From NCBI RefSeq assembly GCF_963664415.1, contig NZ_OY761445.1:1576501-1640500 (forward strand): a stretch of DNA of 64,000 nucleotides. Reading direction: 5' to 3'. The position numbers and the translations under genes are program-made. A model generated the notes under the pieces. It worked only from the letters and a program-made list of their open reading frames with translations, did no database searches and was not told the DNA's origin. Shown here piece by piece: positions 46,302 through 56,614 of the stretch; position 1 is the first letter of the stretch, and the number at the start of each line of letters is the position of its first letter. The stretch is from an uncultured Desulfobacter sp. GTDB taxonomy: Bacteria > Desulfobacterota > Desulfobacteria > Desulfobacterales > Desulfobacteraceae.

Positions 46302-47420
46302 ATGAAACAAGGCAAAACAAACTTTTTTTTAACGGCGTTGGCCTTTTGCATTTTGACCATCGTTACCACGGCCGGATGTAACAACTCGACAAATCAAAAA
46401 GACAAACAAAACGCACCGGCACCTGCGCCTCTTGTCACCAGTATAACCATTTCTGCCCAAAACAGTGGGCCTGGCCATTTGTTTTCAGGCGATGTCCGGG
46501 GACGTTACGAGACCGCATTAGGATTCCGGGTCCCGGGAAAAATCATTGCCCGCCATGTGGAAACCGGAGCCAGGGTCGAGGCAGGCGATCTACTCATGCA
46601 GGTGGACCCCAAGGATATCCAAGAGGTGGTGACGGCAGCCAAAGCCCAGGTCACTGCAGCCGAAAGCCAATATAAACTGGCCGCGGATCTGCTTAAGCGC
46701 TTTAACGCCCTTTATGAGCAGGATTACATGAGCAAGGCCGAAATTGACCGCTATCAAAACAAGGCCGACTCAGCCAGGGCCCTATTGAAACAGGCCCAAG
46801 CCCAGTTCATCCAGGCAACCAACCAATTGAATTACTGCAATCTTAAAGCCGATGATGACGGCATTGTGCTTGACGTCCGGGCAGAAACCGGCCAGGTGGT
46901 GGCAGCCGGCATGCCGGTGGTCATTATGGCCAAGGGAGAAGAGCGGGAAATTGAAATCTTTGTGCCTGAAAACCAGGTAGCACAATTGAACCCAGGCGCG
47001 TTATTTCACGTCAATTTCTGGGCCCTGCCCGACCTGGATATCAAAGGCCGGCTCCGGTACCTGTCACCTGTGGCAGATCCCATTACCCGGACCTACAAAA
47101 CCCGCATCACCCTTATCGATCCCCCGGACACGGTTCGGCTGGGTATGACGGCATCTGCGGTCAATGTCGAAGCGAAGATAGACAGCAGCATATTTATCCC
47201 GTTATCCGCGGTCTACCAGACAGGCGATTCGCCCATGGTTTGGGTGATTCAAAATCACAAAACCAAACAGCAAAAAGTCCGGTTGGGAAAGGCCGGTAAC
47301 GGTGAACAAGTCCAGGTCATTGAGGGCCTGGCAGCGGGCGATGAAATCGTCACCACCGGCGTACACAAACTTTCCCAAGGCCAACAGGTCCGGACCCAAT
47401 CTTCAGGCAAAGATTCATAA
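46302..47420 (+). CDS. RND efflux periplasmic adaptor (membrane fusion protein)
   Basis: The 372-aa lipoprotein has Cys26 in TTAGC. Biotinyl-lipoyl halves are ALGFRVPGKIIARHVETGARVEAGDLLMQVDPKD and GIVLDVRAETGQVVAAGMPVV, with a helical hairpin between, then a beta-barrel and membrane-proximal domain. It couples the RND pump to the TolC duct. Confidence 0.93.
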   Translation: MKQGKTNFFLTALAFCILTIVTTAGCNNSTNQKDKQNAPAPAPLVTSITISAQNSGPGHLFSGDVRGRYETALGFRVPGKIIARHVETGARVEAGDLLMQVDPKDIQEVVTAAKAQVTAAESQYKLAADLLKRFNALYEQDYMSKAEIDRYQNKADSARALLKQAQAQFIQATNQLNYCNLKADDDGIVLDVRAETGQVVAAGMPVVIMAKGEEREIEIFVPENQVAQLNPGALFHVNFWALPDLDIKGRLRYLSPVADPITRTYKTRITLIDPPDTVRLGMTASAVNVEAKIDSSIFIPLSAVYQTGDSPMVWVIQNHKTKQQKVRLGKAGNGEQVQVIEGLAAGDEIVTTGVHKLSQGQQVRTQSSGKDS

Positions 47421-47421
47421 A

Positions 47422-50400
47422 ATGAAACACTTCAATCTAACCCAATGGTCCTTGAATCACCGGCAGCTTATCTGGTTCTGTATTATCTTATCGGCTGTGG
47501 CCGGCATTTATGCATACCAGGGTATGGGGCGTATGGAAGACCCCAACTTTACCATACGCCGGATGATCATCGGCGTGGGCTGGCCCGGAGCGTCGGCGAC
47601 CGAGGTGGAACAGCAGGTCACCGATAAAATTGAAAAGGAACTGCAGGATATCCCTGGCCTGGACTTCCTTAAAAGCTATTCCAGGCCCCAGCAAGCGGTC
47701 ATCTATGTCAACATCAAAGACACCGTGGATGCAGACGATATCCGGCCCACATGGCTTGAGGTGCGCAACATGGTCAACAACATGGTGGATGACCTGCCCC
47801 AAGGTATTTTAGGCCCCTATTTCAACGACCGGTTTGATGATGTTTACGGCAATATCTATGCCCTGACATCAGACGGATTTTCCTATGAACAGATGCGGGA
47901 AAAAGCCGAAGATATCCGCCAGGACCTTTTGATGATCAAAAGCGTTAAAAAGGTGACTTTGGAAGGAGTTCAGCCGGAAAAAATATATATTGAAATGGAC
48001 AGCAAAAAACTGGCCCGTATGGGCATTGACCCCTTGCTTGTGGCCGCTGTCATAAAAAAACAGAACACTGTGACCCCATCGGGTATGCTGGAGACCTCAA
48101 CAGACAATGTGTTTATCCGGGTTACAGGCCTTTTTGACGATGTTGCCGCACTGCGGGAACTTCCCATCCGGGTGCTGGATCGCACATTCAGACTTGGAGA
48201 CATTGCAACCATCCGGCGGGCCTATGCAGACCCCGGCGAACCCAAAATGTATTACAATGGGGAGCCCGCCATCGGCATTGCCGTGTCCATGGAAGATGGA
48301 GATAATATTCTCAAGCTGGGACAGGACCTTGAATCAGCTTTTACACGCATCAAGCAAGAGATGCCTTTAGGGTTTGACATCCACCAGGTGGCCAACCAGC
48401 CTATGGTGGTCAAGGATGCCATTGATGAATTTATCAAAACCCTGGGCGAGGCCATTGCCATTATTCTTGTGGTCAGTTTTTTAAGCCTTGGTCTGCGTTC
48501 AGGCATGGTGGTGGCGCTGTGTATCCCCCTAGTGATTGCCGCCACCTTTCTGTCCATGAAAATGGCAGGCATTGACCTGCACCGGGTGTCGTTAGGTGCG
48601 TTGATTATCTCATTGGGTCTTCTGGTGGACGATGCCATGATCTCTGTGGAGATGATGGCAGTAAAGCTCGAGCAGGGATGGGATAAGGTAAAAGCAGCCT
48701 GTTTCGCATACACCGCCACGGCCTTTCCCATGCTCACCGGAACCCTGATCACCTGTGCTGGCTTCATCCCCATTGGTTTTGCAGACGGTGATTCTTCTGA
48801 GTTCTGTAGAACCATCTTCCCGGTCATCGGACTGTCCCTGATCATATCATGGGTGGTATCGGTCATGGTGACCCCACTGTTTGGAACCTATCTTATCAAG
48901 GCCCAACCCACAAAAGAAGGGGAGGATGAAAGAGATATTTATGATAAAACATTTTACCGTATATTCAGGCGGATTCTGGTCTGGTGCCTGCGGTTCAAGT
49001 ATGTGGTGCTGATTCTCACGGCAGCAGGTTTTGTGGTGGCCCTGTACAGCTTTAAATATGTCAGAGAAGAATTTTTCCCCGGCTCTGTGCGCCCGGAACT
49101 GGTGGTAGACCTCACCTTGCCCGAAGGCGCATCCATGCAGGCCACGGACACCCAGGCCAAAAAGTTTATCAACGCCATTTCCAACAATCCGAACATTGAC
49201 CATTTTGCCTGTTATGTGGGCTCAGGCGGACCGCGTTTCATACTCACCTTTGAACCGGTGATGCCCCAGTCCAATTTTGCCCAGTTTATCATCGTGGCCA
49301 AAGGACTTAATGAACGAAAACAGCTTGAAACCCAAATTAAAGCCCTTTTGGAGAATAACTTTCCCAATGTCCGGGGCCATATGCAGACCCTCCAGATGGG
49401 GCCGCCGGAGCCCTACCCCGTGATGTTGCGGGTATCAGGTAAAGACTACACCAAGGTCCGTCAAATTGCGGGCCAGGTTAGAGATGTCATGGCCGCAGAC
49501 CCGGATTTGCGACAAATCAATTTCAACTGGTATGAAAAGACTAAAAAGCTTCAATTGAACGTGGACCAGGACAAGGCCAGGATGCTTGGGGTCACAAGTT
49601 CCGACCTGGCCCTGGCTATCCAGTCCCAGCTCTCGGGTATCCCGGTCAGTGAATTCAGACAAAGGGATAAAACCGTTGATATCGTGTTGCGCCTGTCTGC
49701 AGAAGACCGGCAGAATTTGGATGATATCCGGACTCTTCCAATCCATGTGGGCCACGGCAGAACCATTCCCCTGGAACAGATTGCCGATATCCGTTTCGGC
49801 ATGGAAGAGGGCCAGATCTGGCGCCGCGACCTTCTGCCCACCATTACGGTGCAGGCGGATACGGTGGCCGGAGTCACCGGCAACGATGCCAGCCAGAACG
49901 TGTATGAATCACTGAAATCTGTCCGGGAAAGCCTGCCGGCCGGATATACCATTGAGATCGGCGGCCTTTCGGAACAAAGCAAAAAATCCACGGGCCATAT
50001 TCTTGAGATGGTGCCGGCCATGTTCATGATCATTGTGATCCTTTTGATGATCCAGTTGCAAAATATATCCAACATGATCCTTACCCTTTTGACGGCACCT
50101 TTGGGATTGATGGGGGTAATTGCCTCACTTCTGATTTTTGATATGCCCATGGGCTTTTTAGCACAGCTCGGCATTCTGGCCCTGTCAGGCATCATCATAC
50201 GCAACTCGGTGATTCTCATGGACCAGATTGACCGGCAGGTGGCTGCCGGCGAGAACCGCTACCATGCCATTATCAGGGCAACGGTGTTTCGGTTCAGGCC
50301 CATTATGCTCACAGCGGCGGCCGCAATCCTGGGGATGTTGCCTTTGGCCGTGGACAAATTCTGGGCCCCCATGGCTATCAGCATCGGCGGCGGACTTTTG

Positions 50401-50472
50401 GGGGCCACCATCCTGACGCTGTTTGTACTTCCCTGCATGGTGGCGGCCTGGTATCGGGTAAAAGAAGATTAG
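47422..50472 (+). CDS. RND efflux permease (AcrB/MexF-like)
   Basis: The 1016-aa pump starts at MKHFNLTQWSLNHR (ATG 47422, one base after the adaptor stop). An earlier in-frame start at 47302 would lie inside the adaptor gene. It has about 12 membrane helices, with the TM4 pair in GLLVDDAMISVEMM (proton relay) and the usual large periplasmic loops. Residues such as IRRMIIGVGWPGASATEVEQQV are typical of the family. The TetR regulator and TolC neighbour suggest drug or organic-compound export; the substrate is unknown. Confidence 0.94.
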   Translation: MKHFNLTQWSLNHRQLIWFCIILSAVAGIYAYQGMGRMEDPNFTIRRMIIGVGWPGASATEVEQQVTDKIEKELQDIPGLDFLKSYSRPQQAVIYVNIKDTVDADDIRPTWLEVRNMVNNMVDDLPQGILGPYFNDRFDDVYGNIYALTSDGFSYEQMREKAEDIRQDLLMIKSVKKVTLEGVQPEKIYIEMDSKKLARMGIDPLLVAAVIKKQNTVTPSGMLETSTDNVFIRVTGLFDDVAALRELPIRVLDRTFRLGDIATIRRAYADPGEPKMYYNGEPAIGIAVSMEDGDNILKLGQDLESAFTRIKQEMPLGFDIHQVANQPMVVKDAIDEFIKTLGEAIAIILVVSFLSLGLRSGMVVALCIPLVIAATFLSMKMAGIDLHRVSLGALIISLGLLVDDAMISVEMMAVKLEQGWDKVKAACFAYTATAFPMLTGTLITCAGFIPIGFADGDSSEFCRTIFPVIGLSLIISWVVSVMVTPLFGTYLIKAQPTKEGEDERDIYDKTFYRIFRRILVWCLRFKYVVLILTAAGFVVALYSFKYVREEFFPGSVRPELVVDLTLPEGASMQATDTQAKKFINAISNNPNIDHFACYVGSGGPRFILTFEPVMPQSNFAQFIIVAKGLNERKQLETQIKALLENNFPNVRGHMQTLQMGPPEPYPVMLRVSGKDYTKVRQIAGQVRDVMAADPDLRQINFNWYEKTKKLQLNVDQDKARMLGVTSSDLALAIQSQLSGIPVSEFRQRDKTVDIVLRLSAEDRQNLDDIRTLPIHVGHGRTIPLEQIADIRFGMEEGQIWRRDLLPTITVQADTVAGVTGNDASQNVYESLKSVRESLPAGYTIEIGGLSEQSKKSTGHILEMVPAMFMIIVILLMIQLQNISNMILTLLTAPLGLMGVIASLLIFDMPMGFLAQLGILALSGIIIRNSVILMDQIDRQVAAGENRYHAIIRATVFRFRPIMLTAAAAILGMLPLAVDKFWAPMAISIGGGLLGATILTLFVLPCMVAAWYRVKED

Positions 50473-50479
50473 AAAGGAT

Positions 50480-51196
50480 CTAAACAGCAAAAGGTTCCTG
50501 GAACAAATTAGCGGAAAGGTCCAGGGGCATTTGGAAAACGTCTCCTTTTTCCTGGGTACTGGCGTGGTCCAAAAGCCGCAGATGCCCTTTTTCCATAACA
50601 AGTATCCGGTCTCCAAGTTCCCGGGCTTCGTGCAGGTCATGAGTGACAAATAAGGTGGTCAAACCGAACTGCTGCTGAACCCGTTTAAATTGTTTGCGCA
50701 GATACCGGGCCGTCCGGTAATCCAGGTGGGACAATGGCTCGTCCAGCAACAGAAGATCCGGTTTGCCCGCCATGGCCCTGGCCATGGCCACCCGCTGTTT
50801 TTCGCCGCCGCTGATCTGACCCGGGTAGCTTTGGGCCAGGTCTGTTATCCGAAACAACTCAAGAAGAGTATTGATTTCTTCCAAAAGCTGCTTTTTTTTG
50901 AGCCGCAGAGGCTTTATGGCGATTTTCAAATTCTGAAATACGGTCATGTGAGGAAAGAGATAAAGATCCTGAAACAGATAACCAATTTTACGACGGTGGG
51001 ACGGCAAGGTATGGACCGCTTTACCGCCCAGCAACACCTGCCCGGTGTGGGGAATAAAGCCTGCCAGGACATTCAAAAGGGAGGATTTACCGGCACCGGA
51101 CGGCCCGATAAGGACCATCAATTCACCTTTTTTAATTTCAAGAAGGTCTACAGAGACAAACCGGGACACAAGATTTTTTACAACCAAATGATTCAT
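50480..51196 (-). CDS. ABC ATP-binding protein, molybdate/tungstate-type
   Basis: The 239-aa protein starts at MNHLVVKNLVSRF (ATG 51196), with GGAG 8 nt upstream. Walker A is GPSGAGKSS, the signature is ISGGEKQRVAMARAMA and Walker B is LLLLDEPLSHLD. No C-terminal regulatory (MOP) domain is present, as in TupC/WtpC-like proteins. It is the last gene of the three-gene transport operon on this strand. Confidence 0.9.
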   Translation of the reverse strand: MNHLVVKNLVSRFVSVDLLEIKKGELMVLIGPSGAGKSSLLNVLAGFIPHTGQVLLGGKAVHTLPSHRRKIGYLFQDLYLFPHMTVFQNLKIAIKPLRLKKKQLLEEINTLLELFRITDLAQSYPGQISGGEKQRVAMARAMAGKPDLLLLDEPLSHLDYRTARYLRKQFKRVQQQFGLTTLFVTHDLHEARELGDRILVMEKGHLRLLDHASTQEKGDVFQMPLDLSANLFQEPFAV

Positions 51197-51221
51197 ACCA
51201 TATCTCCTTTTTTCCGCGTCC

Positions 51222-52001
51222 TTAGTAATGCAAGGCTTTTTGACGTACACCCAGCCATTTAAGGGCCATGAACAAGACGACCCCAAGGCAGATCAAAAGC
51301 CAGGCACAGGTCACAGCCAGTTCAATCTCTCCGCTGGTTAGATTCAGGTAAACTGCAATGGGCAAGGTCTCGGTTCTCATCCGGGATGCCCCGGCAACCA
51401 TCAGGGTGGCACCGAACTCTCCCAAAGTCCTGGCCCAGGCCAGAACTGCCCCGGCAAGGATGCCGCTGCGGGCCATGGGCAGAACAATAAGACAGAAGAC
51501 CCGGATATCGGACAGCCCCAGCATGGCACCAGCCTGCTCATATTTTACGTCAATGCTTTCAAAAGTGGCGCGTACACTTCTGATAATAAGGGGCGTGGCA
51601 ATGAAGGTCTGAGCCAGAACAGCGCCTGCCGGGGTAAACAGGAAATCGATACCGGCCTTTTGCAGCCACTGTCCGGCAATATTGGGCCCCAGGAGAAAAA
51701 GCAGGCCCATGCCGGTAACCAGCGGTGTCATGACCATGGGTATATCCAACAACGAATCCACGATAAATTTACCGGAAAATGTCCGCCTGGCCATGAGGTA
51801 GGCCACCGGAAGGCCAAGCACCATGGCGATCCCCACCGACGAGACTGAAGTGGTCAAACTTAAGTTAAGTGCAAACCGGGCCTCTTTGGTTAAAAGAATC
51901 TGAAAAATATCGAAAAGCCCCACCTGGGCCGCCAGGGCGTATAAAACGCCCAGAACCCCAAGGCAGCAGATGACAAGAATGCAGTAAAACAGCCGGATCA
52001 T
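51222..52001 (-). CDS. ABC permease, molybdate/tungstate-type
   Basis: The 259-aa protein has five or six membrane helices and the permease EAA motif (YEQAGAMLGLSDIRVFCLIVLPMARSGI). The ModB-like MMTPLVTGMGLLFLLGP and ARTLGEFGATLMVAGASRMRTETLP segments are present. Its start overlaps the binding-protein stop. Confidence 0.9.
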   Translation of the reverse strand: MIRLFYCILVICCLGVLGVLYALAAQVGLFDIFQILLTKEARFALNLSLTTSVSSVGIAMVLGLPVAYLMARRTFSGKFIVDSLLDIPMVMTPLVTGMGLLFLLGPNIAGQWLQKAGIDFLFTPAGAVLAQTFIATPLIIRSVRATFESIDVKYEQAGAMLGLSDIRVFCLIVLPMARSGILAGAVLAWARTLGEFGATLMVAGASRMRTETLPIAVYLNLTSGEIELAVTCAWLLICLGVVLFMALKWLGVRQKALHY

Positions 52002-52753
52002 CTGGGCAGAGCCATAAACCCAGACCTTGTGAAATAAGCCGTACCCTCAGGACTTGAGGCAAATGCTTTGAACTGTTCCGCCAAGGCGGCATCTTTTGCG
52101 GTCTTCAATACGGCGATGCCGATGGTCTCCGGGGTGTAATATGTTATGGGGATGTCGTATATATCCAGGGCATCCTGGTGCATGAATGCATTGGCCCGAG
52201 CCACAATGGCGGCATCCACAGCACCCTGCACCACATAAAGGGTGAGCTGATTGACTGTGGCGCCATAGACAACCACATTGTCCAGGAATTGTTTTTCAAG
52301 GCCCGCATTTTTAATAATTTCCATGCTGGTACGCCCCAGGGCCATTGCCTTGGGATCGCCCATGGCCAGTTTGATGTCCGGTGCGGTCATATCTTCCAGG
52401 GTTTTAACGGCATGGTTCCCTTTCTTGTTTACGGCAATCACAGGGGTGTGCAGAACCACCCGACTGTCCGAAAGAACCATCCCCTTTTCCTTGAGTTTAT
52501 CGATATAAAAATAGGAACCCGGCATAAACAGATCCCCCCGCAGGACAATCTGGTACTTGACCATCTGCTTGCCTGATCCGCCATAGTCCACGATCACCTT
52601 GTGCCCGGTCTCTTGTTCGAATTGTGCAATGATTTTATCCGTAGGTTTTCTCAATCCGGCGCCGGCATAGAGGAAAAGCTCATCGGCTCCTGCTTCAAGT
52701 ATAAACAAAAAAGAAATGCCAATGATCATCAGCCCCGGCAACAGTTTTTGCAT
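51998..52753 (-). CDS. ABC substrate-binding protein, ModA-like
   Basis: The 251-aa periplasmic protein starts at MQKLLPGL (ATG 52753), with GGAGAG upstream. A signal peptide ends near AGADEL. The body (LFLYAGAGLRKPTDKIIAQFEQ, VDYGGSGKQMVKYQ, RGDLFMPGSYFYIDK, MGDPKAMALGRTSMEI) is that of ModA/WtpA-type oxyanion receptors. Molybdate or tungstate is likely, but other oxyanions cannot be excluded. Sulfate reducers need tungstate and molybdate for formate and other dehydrogenases. Confidence 0.87.
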   Translation of the reverse strand: MQKLLPGLMIIGISFLFILEAGADELFLYAGAGLRKPTDKIIAQFEQETGHKVIVDYGGSGKQMVKYQIVLRGDLFMPGSYFYIDKLKEKGMVLSDSRVVLHTPVIAVNKKGNHAVKTLEDMTAPDIKLAMGDPKAMALGRTSMEIIKNAGLEKQFLDNVVVYGATVNQLTLYVVQGAVDAAIVARANAFMHQDALDIYDIPITYYTPETIGIAVLKTAKDAALAEQFKAFASSPEGTAYFTRSGFMALPR

Positions 52754-53170
52754 CTTAAACTCTCCTGCACTAAAATTAACAAACATAGGCTATATGTGTA
52801 TCAATGACAAGTATACGCGTCAATACATTTTTAATTATTACATAAATGACAAAATTGTGCCATTTTGTATATTGGTTAAGCAAAAAAAATCAGGAAGAGA
52901 GTCCGGAAGAGACAGGTTAAGGCAGATCATGGTTACGGGCATCCCAAAGTCCAAAATGGCGAAATTTTTTTTGTAGGTAATTATTGACCGGCGGGCCGGT
53001 ATTTATTGCGAATAACTTCATCGGGAGACCGGACAAAATGAATATTTCGCTTGATCAAACTCCAGTACGATAGTAAAGTTTGCGGGGTACAGTTATATCA
53101 TCGGCTTCTAATTAATCAACGGTCCGTCGCCAGTGACACGGGACTGTGAAATCCATGAAGGGTGGGTACA
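52754..53170. other. Intergenic region between divergent operons
   Basis: It lies between the oxyanion transporter and the type I secretion genes, which run in opposite directions, so both promoters should be here. I found no clear consensus box and no ModE-like palindrome that I could support. No gene was recognised. Confidence 0.5.
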
Positions 53171-54436
53171 GTGATTCGTCTGATCGTTCCTATTTCATTC
53201 AGTTTGACCCTTATCGCGTTTTCCCCTATTTTTTCCCTTGCAGCCGGCGGGGAACTGCCTGGAAGTTCTCTGTTCGCAGCCATGCAATACACCCAAGAAA
53301 AAAATCCAAAGATCCTGACGGCAAAGGAGAGTGTCCGTGCATATGAAGCAACGCTCAGGTCAGAAAAAAGACAATGGTTGCCCGGCGTTTCCCTTGGTGC
53401 GACCAGTGAGAGTGGCGATGATTCCTATGCCTATGTGCGGGTGCAGCAGCCCCTGTGGCTGGGGGGACGAATTAAAAATGCCGTTGAAATGGCGGAACGC
53501 CAGTTGGACCTATCTGAAACACAATTAATCAAGGTCCAGCGGGAGTTGATGGAACAAACCGTTATTGCTTACACCACCGTGACCGGTTTGACGGAACAGC
53601 TTAAGGCGGCCCGATTAAACGTCGATGAACATAAGCGGTTCCTGGATTGGATTTCCCGCCGTACGAAAGGGAAAATCGCGGCTGAGGCCGATGTGCAGCT
53701 TGCCCGGTCCCGGTATTCCCAGGCGATGCTGACACAGGAGGACTTGAAAGGCCAGTACCAGACGGCCCTCAATGACCTGTACGCATTGACCCGAACCCCC
53801 ATGGCTCAGTTTGAACCGGTGCCCCGGGAATTGCTGGACTTGCCCGGCCACGCCCGGGTGGAGGCAGAGGTGAGTGATGAGTCCCCCCGGATCAGGATGG
53901 CATCCCTGGAGATCGACAGCGCCCGGATTAACCGCCTCATCAGCCGATCCGAATGGTACCCACAGGTTTACGGCCGCCTGGACCAGGACCTTTACGATAA
54001 GGAAGGCACCACCAGCCAGCAGCGGGACACCACCTTTGCCCTGGTTGTGCAAAGCGTACTGGACGGAGGCGGGTTCCGCACCCTTGAACAGGTGAGGGCT
54101 GCCGAGGCCCGGGTCCGGGCCGCACAAATGCAGTCTGATGCGGAAAAAAACGAAGTCTGCCGCGCCACCCGGTCCCTGCTGACGGACCGGGACATGGTCC
54201 GGCAACTGACGCAATTATACGGTTCCCTGGTCCAGTCCACGAGCCAGACCCTGTCCTCCTATACACGGCAGTACGAGGCTGGCAGCAAAAGCTGGCTGGA
54301 CCTGCTCAATGTCCAGCGGGAGCACGCCAATGCCCGGCTCTCCCTAGCCCAGGTCAATGCCCGGTATGAGCAGACCTGCCTGAGACTGGCCGTTCAAATG
54401 GGGCGGCTGGACAGCCAGAGCGGCCTTACCCAATGA
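53171..54436 (+). CDS. TolC-family outer-membrane protein of type I secretion (LapE-like)
   Basis: The protein is 421 aa from GTG 53171, preferred because AAGGGTGGG lies just upstream; GTG 53162 is also in frame. The signal peptide is IRLIVPISFSLTLIAFSPIFSLAAG. The OEP repeats form the periplasmic duct helices (FAAMQYTQEKNPKILTAKESV, YEAGSKSWLDLLNVQREHANARLSLAQV). The stop overlaps the ABC gene start by 4 bp. With the next two genes and the downstream adhesin it forms a LapBCE-like export system. Confidence 0.9.
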   Translation: MIRLIVPISFSLTLIAFSPIFSLAAGGELPGSSLFAAMQYTQEKNPKILTAKESVRAYEATLRSEKRQWLPGVSLGATSESGDDSYAYVRVQQPLWLGGRIKNAVEMAERQLDLSETQLIKVQRELMEQTVIAYTTVTGLTEQLKAARLNVDEHKRFLDWISRRTKGKIAAEADVQLARSRYSQAMLTQEDLKGQYQTALNDLYALTRTPMAQFEPVPRELLDLPGHARVEAEVSDESPRIRMASLEIDSARINRLISRSEWYPQVYGRLDQDLYDKEGTTSQQRDTTFALVVQSVLDGGGFRTLEQVRAAEARVRAAQMQSDAEKNEVCRATRSLLTDRDMVRQLTQLYGSLVQSTSQTLSSYTRQYEAGSKSWLDLLNVQREHANARLSLAQVNARYEQTCLRLAVQMGRLDSQSGLTQ

Positions 54437-56604
54437 TTGAGCAATCCGGCGTAGTTTCCGCGGAACAGGAACAGGCCCCTTTGGTCCTGACCGTGCCCAT
54501 CACTCCTCTGGTCCTGGGACGGCTCATGAAAAAAAACGGGCTATCTGTTTCTCCCGGTGCCCTGGCAAATTCCTGCGATACGTTCCAGCCCAAGGGGGCG
54601 CGTATACGGCCGGTGGAGCGTCTCACCGGGATTTTAAACGGCCTGGAACACCGGCAACTGCGGGCCTGCCAGCTCCAGTGGGACCGGATGGACCGCCGCC
54701 AGCTCCCGGCCCTGGTTTTCCACAACGGGCAATGGGCCTATGTGGAACCTGCCACGGAAGACACGGTCTCACTCACCCCGCCTGCGGGGCCGGATTATCA
54801 CCTGGACCCGGATGCCCTGGCCCAGTCCCCGGTGCTCTGGTTTCGCGGCCCCGGGAAAACCGCCAGGAGCGACGGCGGGGGAAAAGGTCGTGCCACAAGC
54901 CTTCTGATGCAGGAACTCTGGAAGGACAAACGCTGGTTCTTCGAGGTGGCTGCCGCCACTGTCGTCATCAATATCCTGGCCGTGGCATCCTCCCTGTTCG
55001 CCATGCAGGTCTATGACCGGGTGGTGCCCACCTTTGCCTATGCCACCCTCACGGCCCTGGTGGCGGTCATGGCCATCATTGTCTGCCTGGACTGGGCCCT
55101 GAAATTTATCCGTGCCAGGATCACCGACTCCCTGGCCCACCAGACCGACATATCCATATCCCGGCAATTGTTCGACCATATCATGAACCTGCGCCTGGAT
55201 ACCCGGCCCAACAGCCTGGGTGTCCTAACCTCCCATATGAAAGGGCTGGAGCAGACCAGGAATTTTTTTTCATCTTCTATTATTTTTTTCATGACAGACC
55301 TGCCCTTTTGTTTTTTCTTTTTGGGGGTGATTTATATCATCGGCGGCAGGGTTGCCTTTGTCTATGCTTTTCTGCTGCCCATCGCTCTTGTCCTGGGGGG
55401 GCTGGCCCAGTGGCGGCTGAGGCGGCTGGCCCGCAGGGAGGTGCAAAAAAGCCAGGAGCGGCACGGGCTTTTGCTGGAAAGCATCCAGGGCACCGAGACT
55501 ATCAAGGCCACGGGCAGCACCTGGAAATTTTCCGACCATTGGCAGCAGCTCACCCACACCATGGCCGGCTATGGGTTCAAAAACAAAAGCATCACCACAA
55601 CCACAGTGGTCAGCACCGGCAGCCTGGCCACCATCGGGTATGTGGGGGCCCTTGTGGTCGGGGTCACCCAGGTGGAGCTGGGGGAACTTACCACCGGCGG
55701 CATGATTGCCTGCGCCATCCTCGGGGGACGGATCATCGCACCCGTGGCCCAGAGCGTCCGGTTCATGGTGCAGTGGGAGCATGTGCGGGAGGGGCTGGAA
55801 ATGGTGAACCGGCTCCTGGCCATAGAAACGGACCGCCGCCAGGACCAGGAAACCCTGTTCCCGGACTATCTGCCGGACCGGGTGGATCTGGAAGGGGTAA
55901 GGTTTTTCTATCCCAACTCCCCTATTGTCAGCATTGATATTCCCACCCTGTCTTTCAAGGCCGGCGACAGGGCCCTGATCCTGGGGCCCAACGGCTGCGG
56001 CAAATCCACTTTCCTGAAAATTCTGGCCGGGCTTTTCAAACCCTCCGAGGGCCAGGTCCGGCTCGGCCGCATCGACATCTGTAAGCTGGACATGCAGGTG
56101 ATCAACCATCGGGTGGGGTACCTGCCCCAGGATGTCCACCTGTTCAAGGGCACCCTGAAAACCAACATGGCCTTAAGCGGCGGGGTGCCGGATGCCCTGG
56201 TCGTGGAAGTGGCGCAACTGCTGGGGATCGACCGGGTGGCGGCTGAAAACCCCAGGAGCATGGATTTGGAAATTTTTGAAGGGGGCAGCGGACTTTCCGG
56301 GGGCCAGAAACAGCTTGTGGCCCTGTCCCGGATTTTCATGGCCCGGCCCCGGGTATGGCTTCTGGACGAACCCAGTGCGTTCCTGGACCTGGAATCGGAA
56401 AACCAAGTGATGAAAGCCCTGAGACAATGGGTCCGGCCCACGGATATCGTCATTATCGCCACCCACAGGCCCCGGCTTTCCAACATGGCCAACCGGGTCC
56501 TGGTCATGCGGCGGGGGCGCATCGTGGCCGACGGCAAGCCGGATGAGGTCATCCGTATCCCAGGATTCCGGCAGCAGGCAAACCTTCCCGTGGACAGGAG
56601 CTAA
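54433..56604 (+). CDS. Type I secretion ABC transporter (LapB/RtxB-like)
   Basis: The 723-aa transporter has an N-terminal C39-like domain without the catalytic Cys (residues of about 15-125), a six-helix membrane domain (about 155-440, LWKDKRWFFEVAAATVVINILAVASSLF) and an ATPase with Walker A GPNGCGKST, signature LSGGQKQLVALSRIF and Walker B VWLLDEPSAFLD. The LapB-type N-terminus, linked to adhesin export, fits the adhesin downstream. Confidence 0.92.
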   Translation: MIEQSGVVSAEQEQAPLVLTVPITPLVLGRLMKKNGLSVSPGALANSCDTFQPKGARIRPVERLTGILNGLEHRQLRACQLQWDRMDRRQLPALVFHNGQWAYVEPATEDTVSLTPPAGPDYHLDPDALAQSPVLWFRGPGKTARSDGGGKGRATSLLMQELWKDKRWFFEVAAATVVINILAVASSLFAMQVYDRVVPTFAYATLTALVAVMAIIVCLDWALKFIRARITDSLAHQTDISISRQLFDHIMNLRLDTRPNSLGVLTSHMKGLEQTRNFFSSSIIFFMTDLPFCFFFLGVIYIIGGRVAFVYAFLLPIALVLGGLAQWRLRRLARREVQKSQERHGLLLESIQGTETIKATGSTWKFSDHWQQLTHTMAGYGFKNKSITTTTVVSTGSLATIGYVGALVVGVTQVELGELTTGGMIACAILGGRIIAPVAQSVRFMVQWEHVREGLEMVNRLLAIETDRRQDQETLFPDYLPDRVDLEGVRFFYPNSPIVSIDIPTLSFKAGDRALILGPNGCGKSTFLKILAGLFKPSEGQVRLGRIDICKLDMQVINHRVGYLPQDVHLFKGTLKTNMALSGGVPDALVVEVAQLLGIDRVAAENPRSMDLEIFEGGSGLSGGQKQLVALSRIFMARPRVWLLDEPSAFLDLESENQVMKALRQWVRPTDIVIIATHRPRLSNMANRVLVMRRGRIVADGKPDEVIRIPGFRQQANLPVDRS

Positions 56605-56614
56605 AGTTTACACC

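Noticed and set aside
55270..56552. Long minus-strand frames opposite the secretion ABC gene
   Set aside because: High GC leaves open shadow frames. The plus strand has the full ABC transporter with all motifs.
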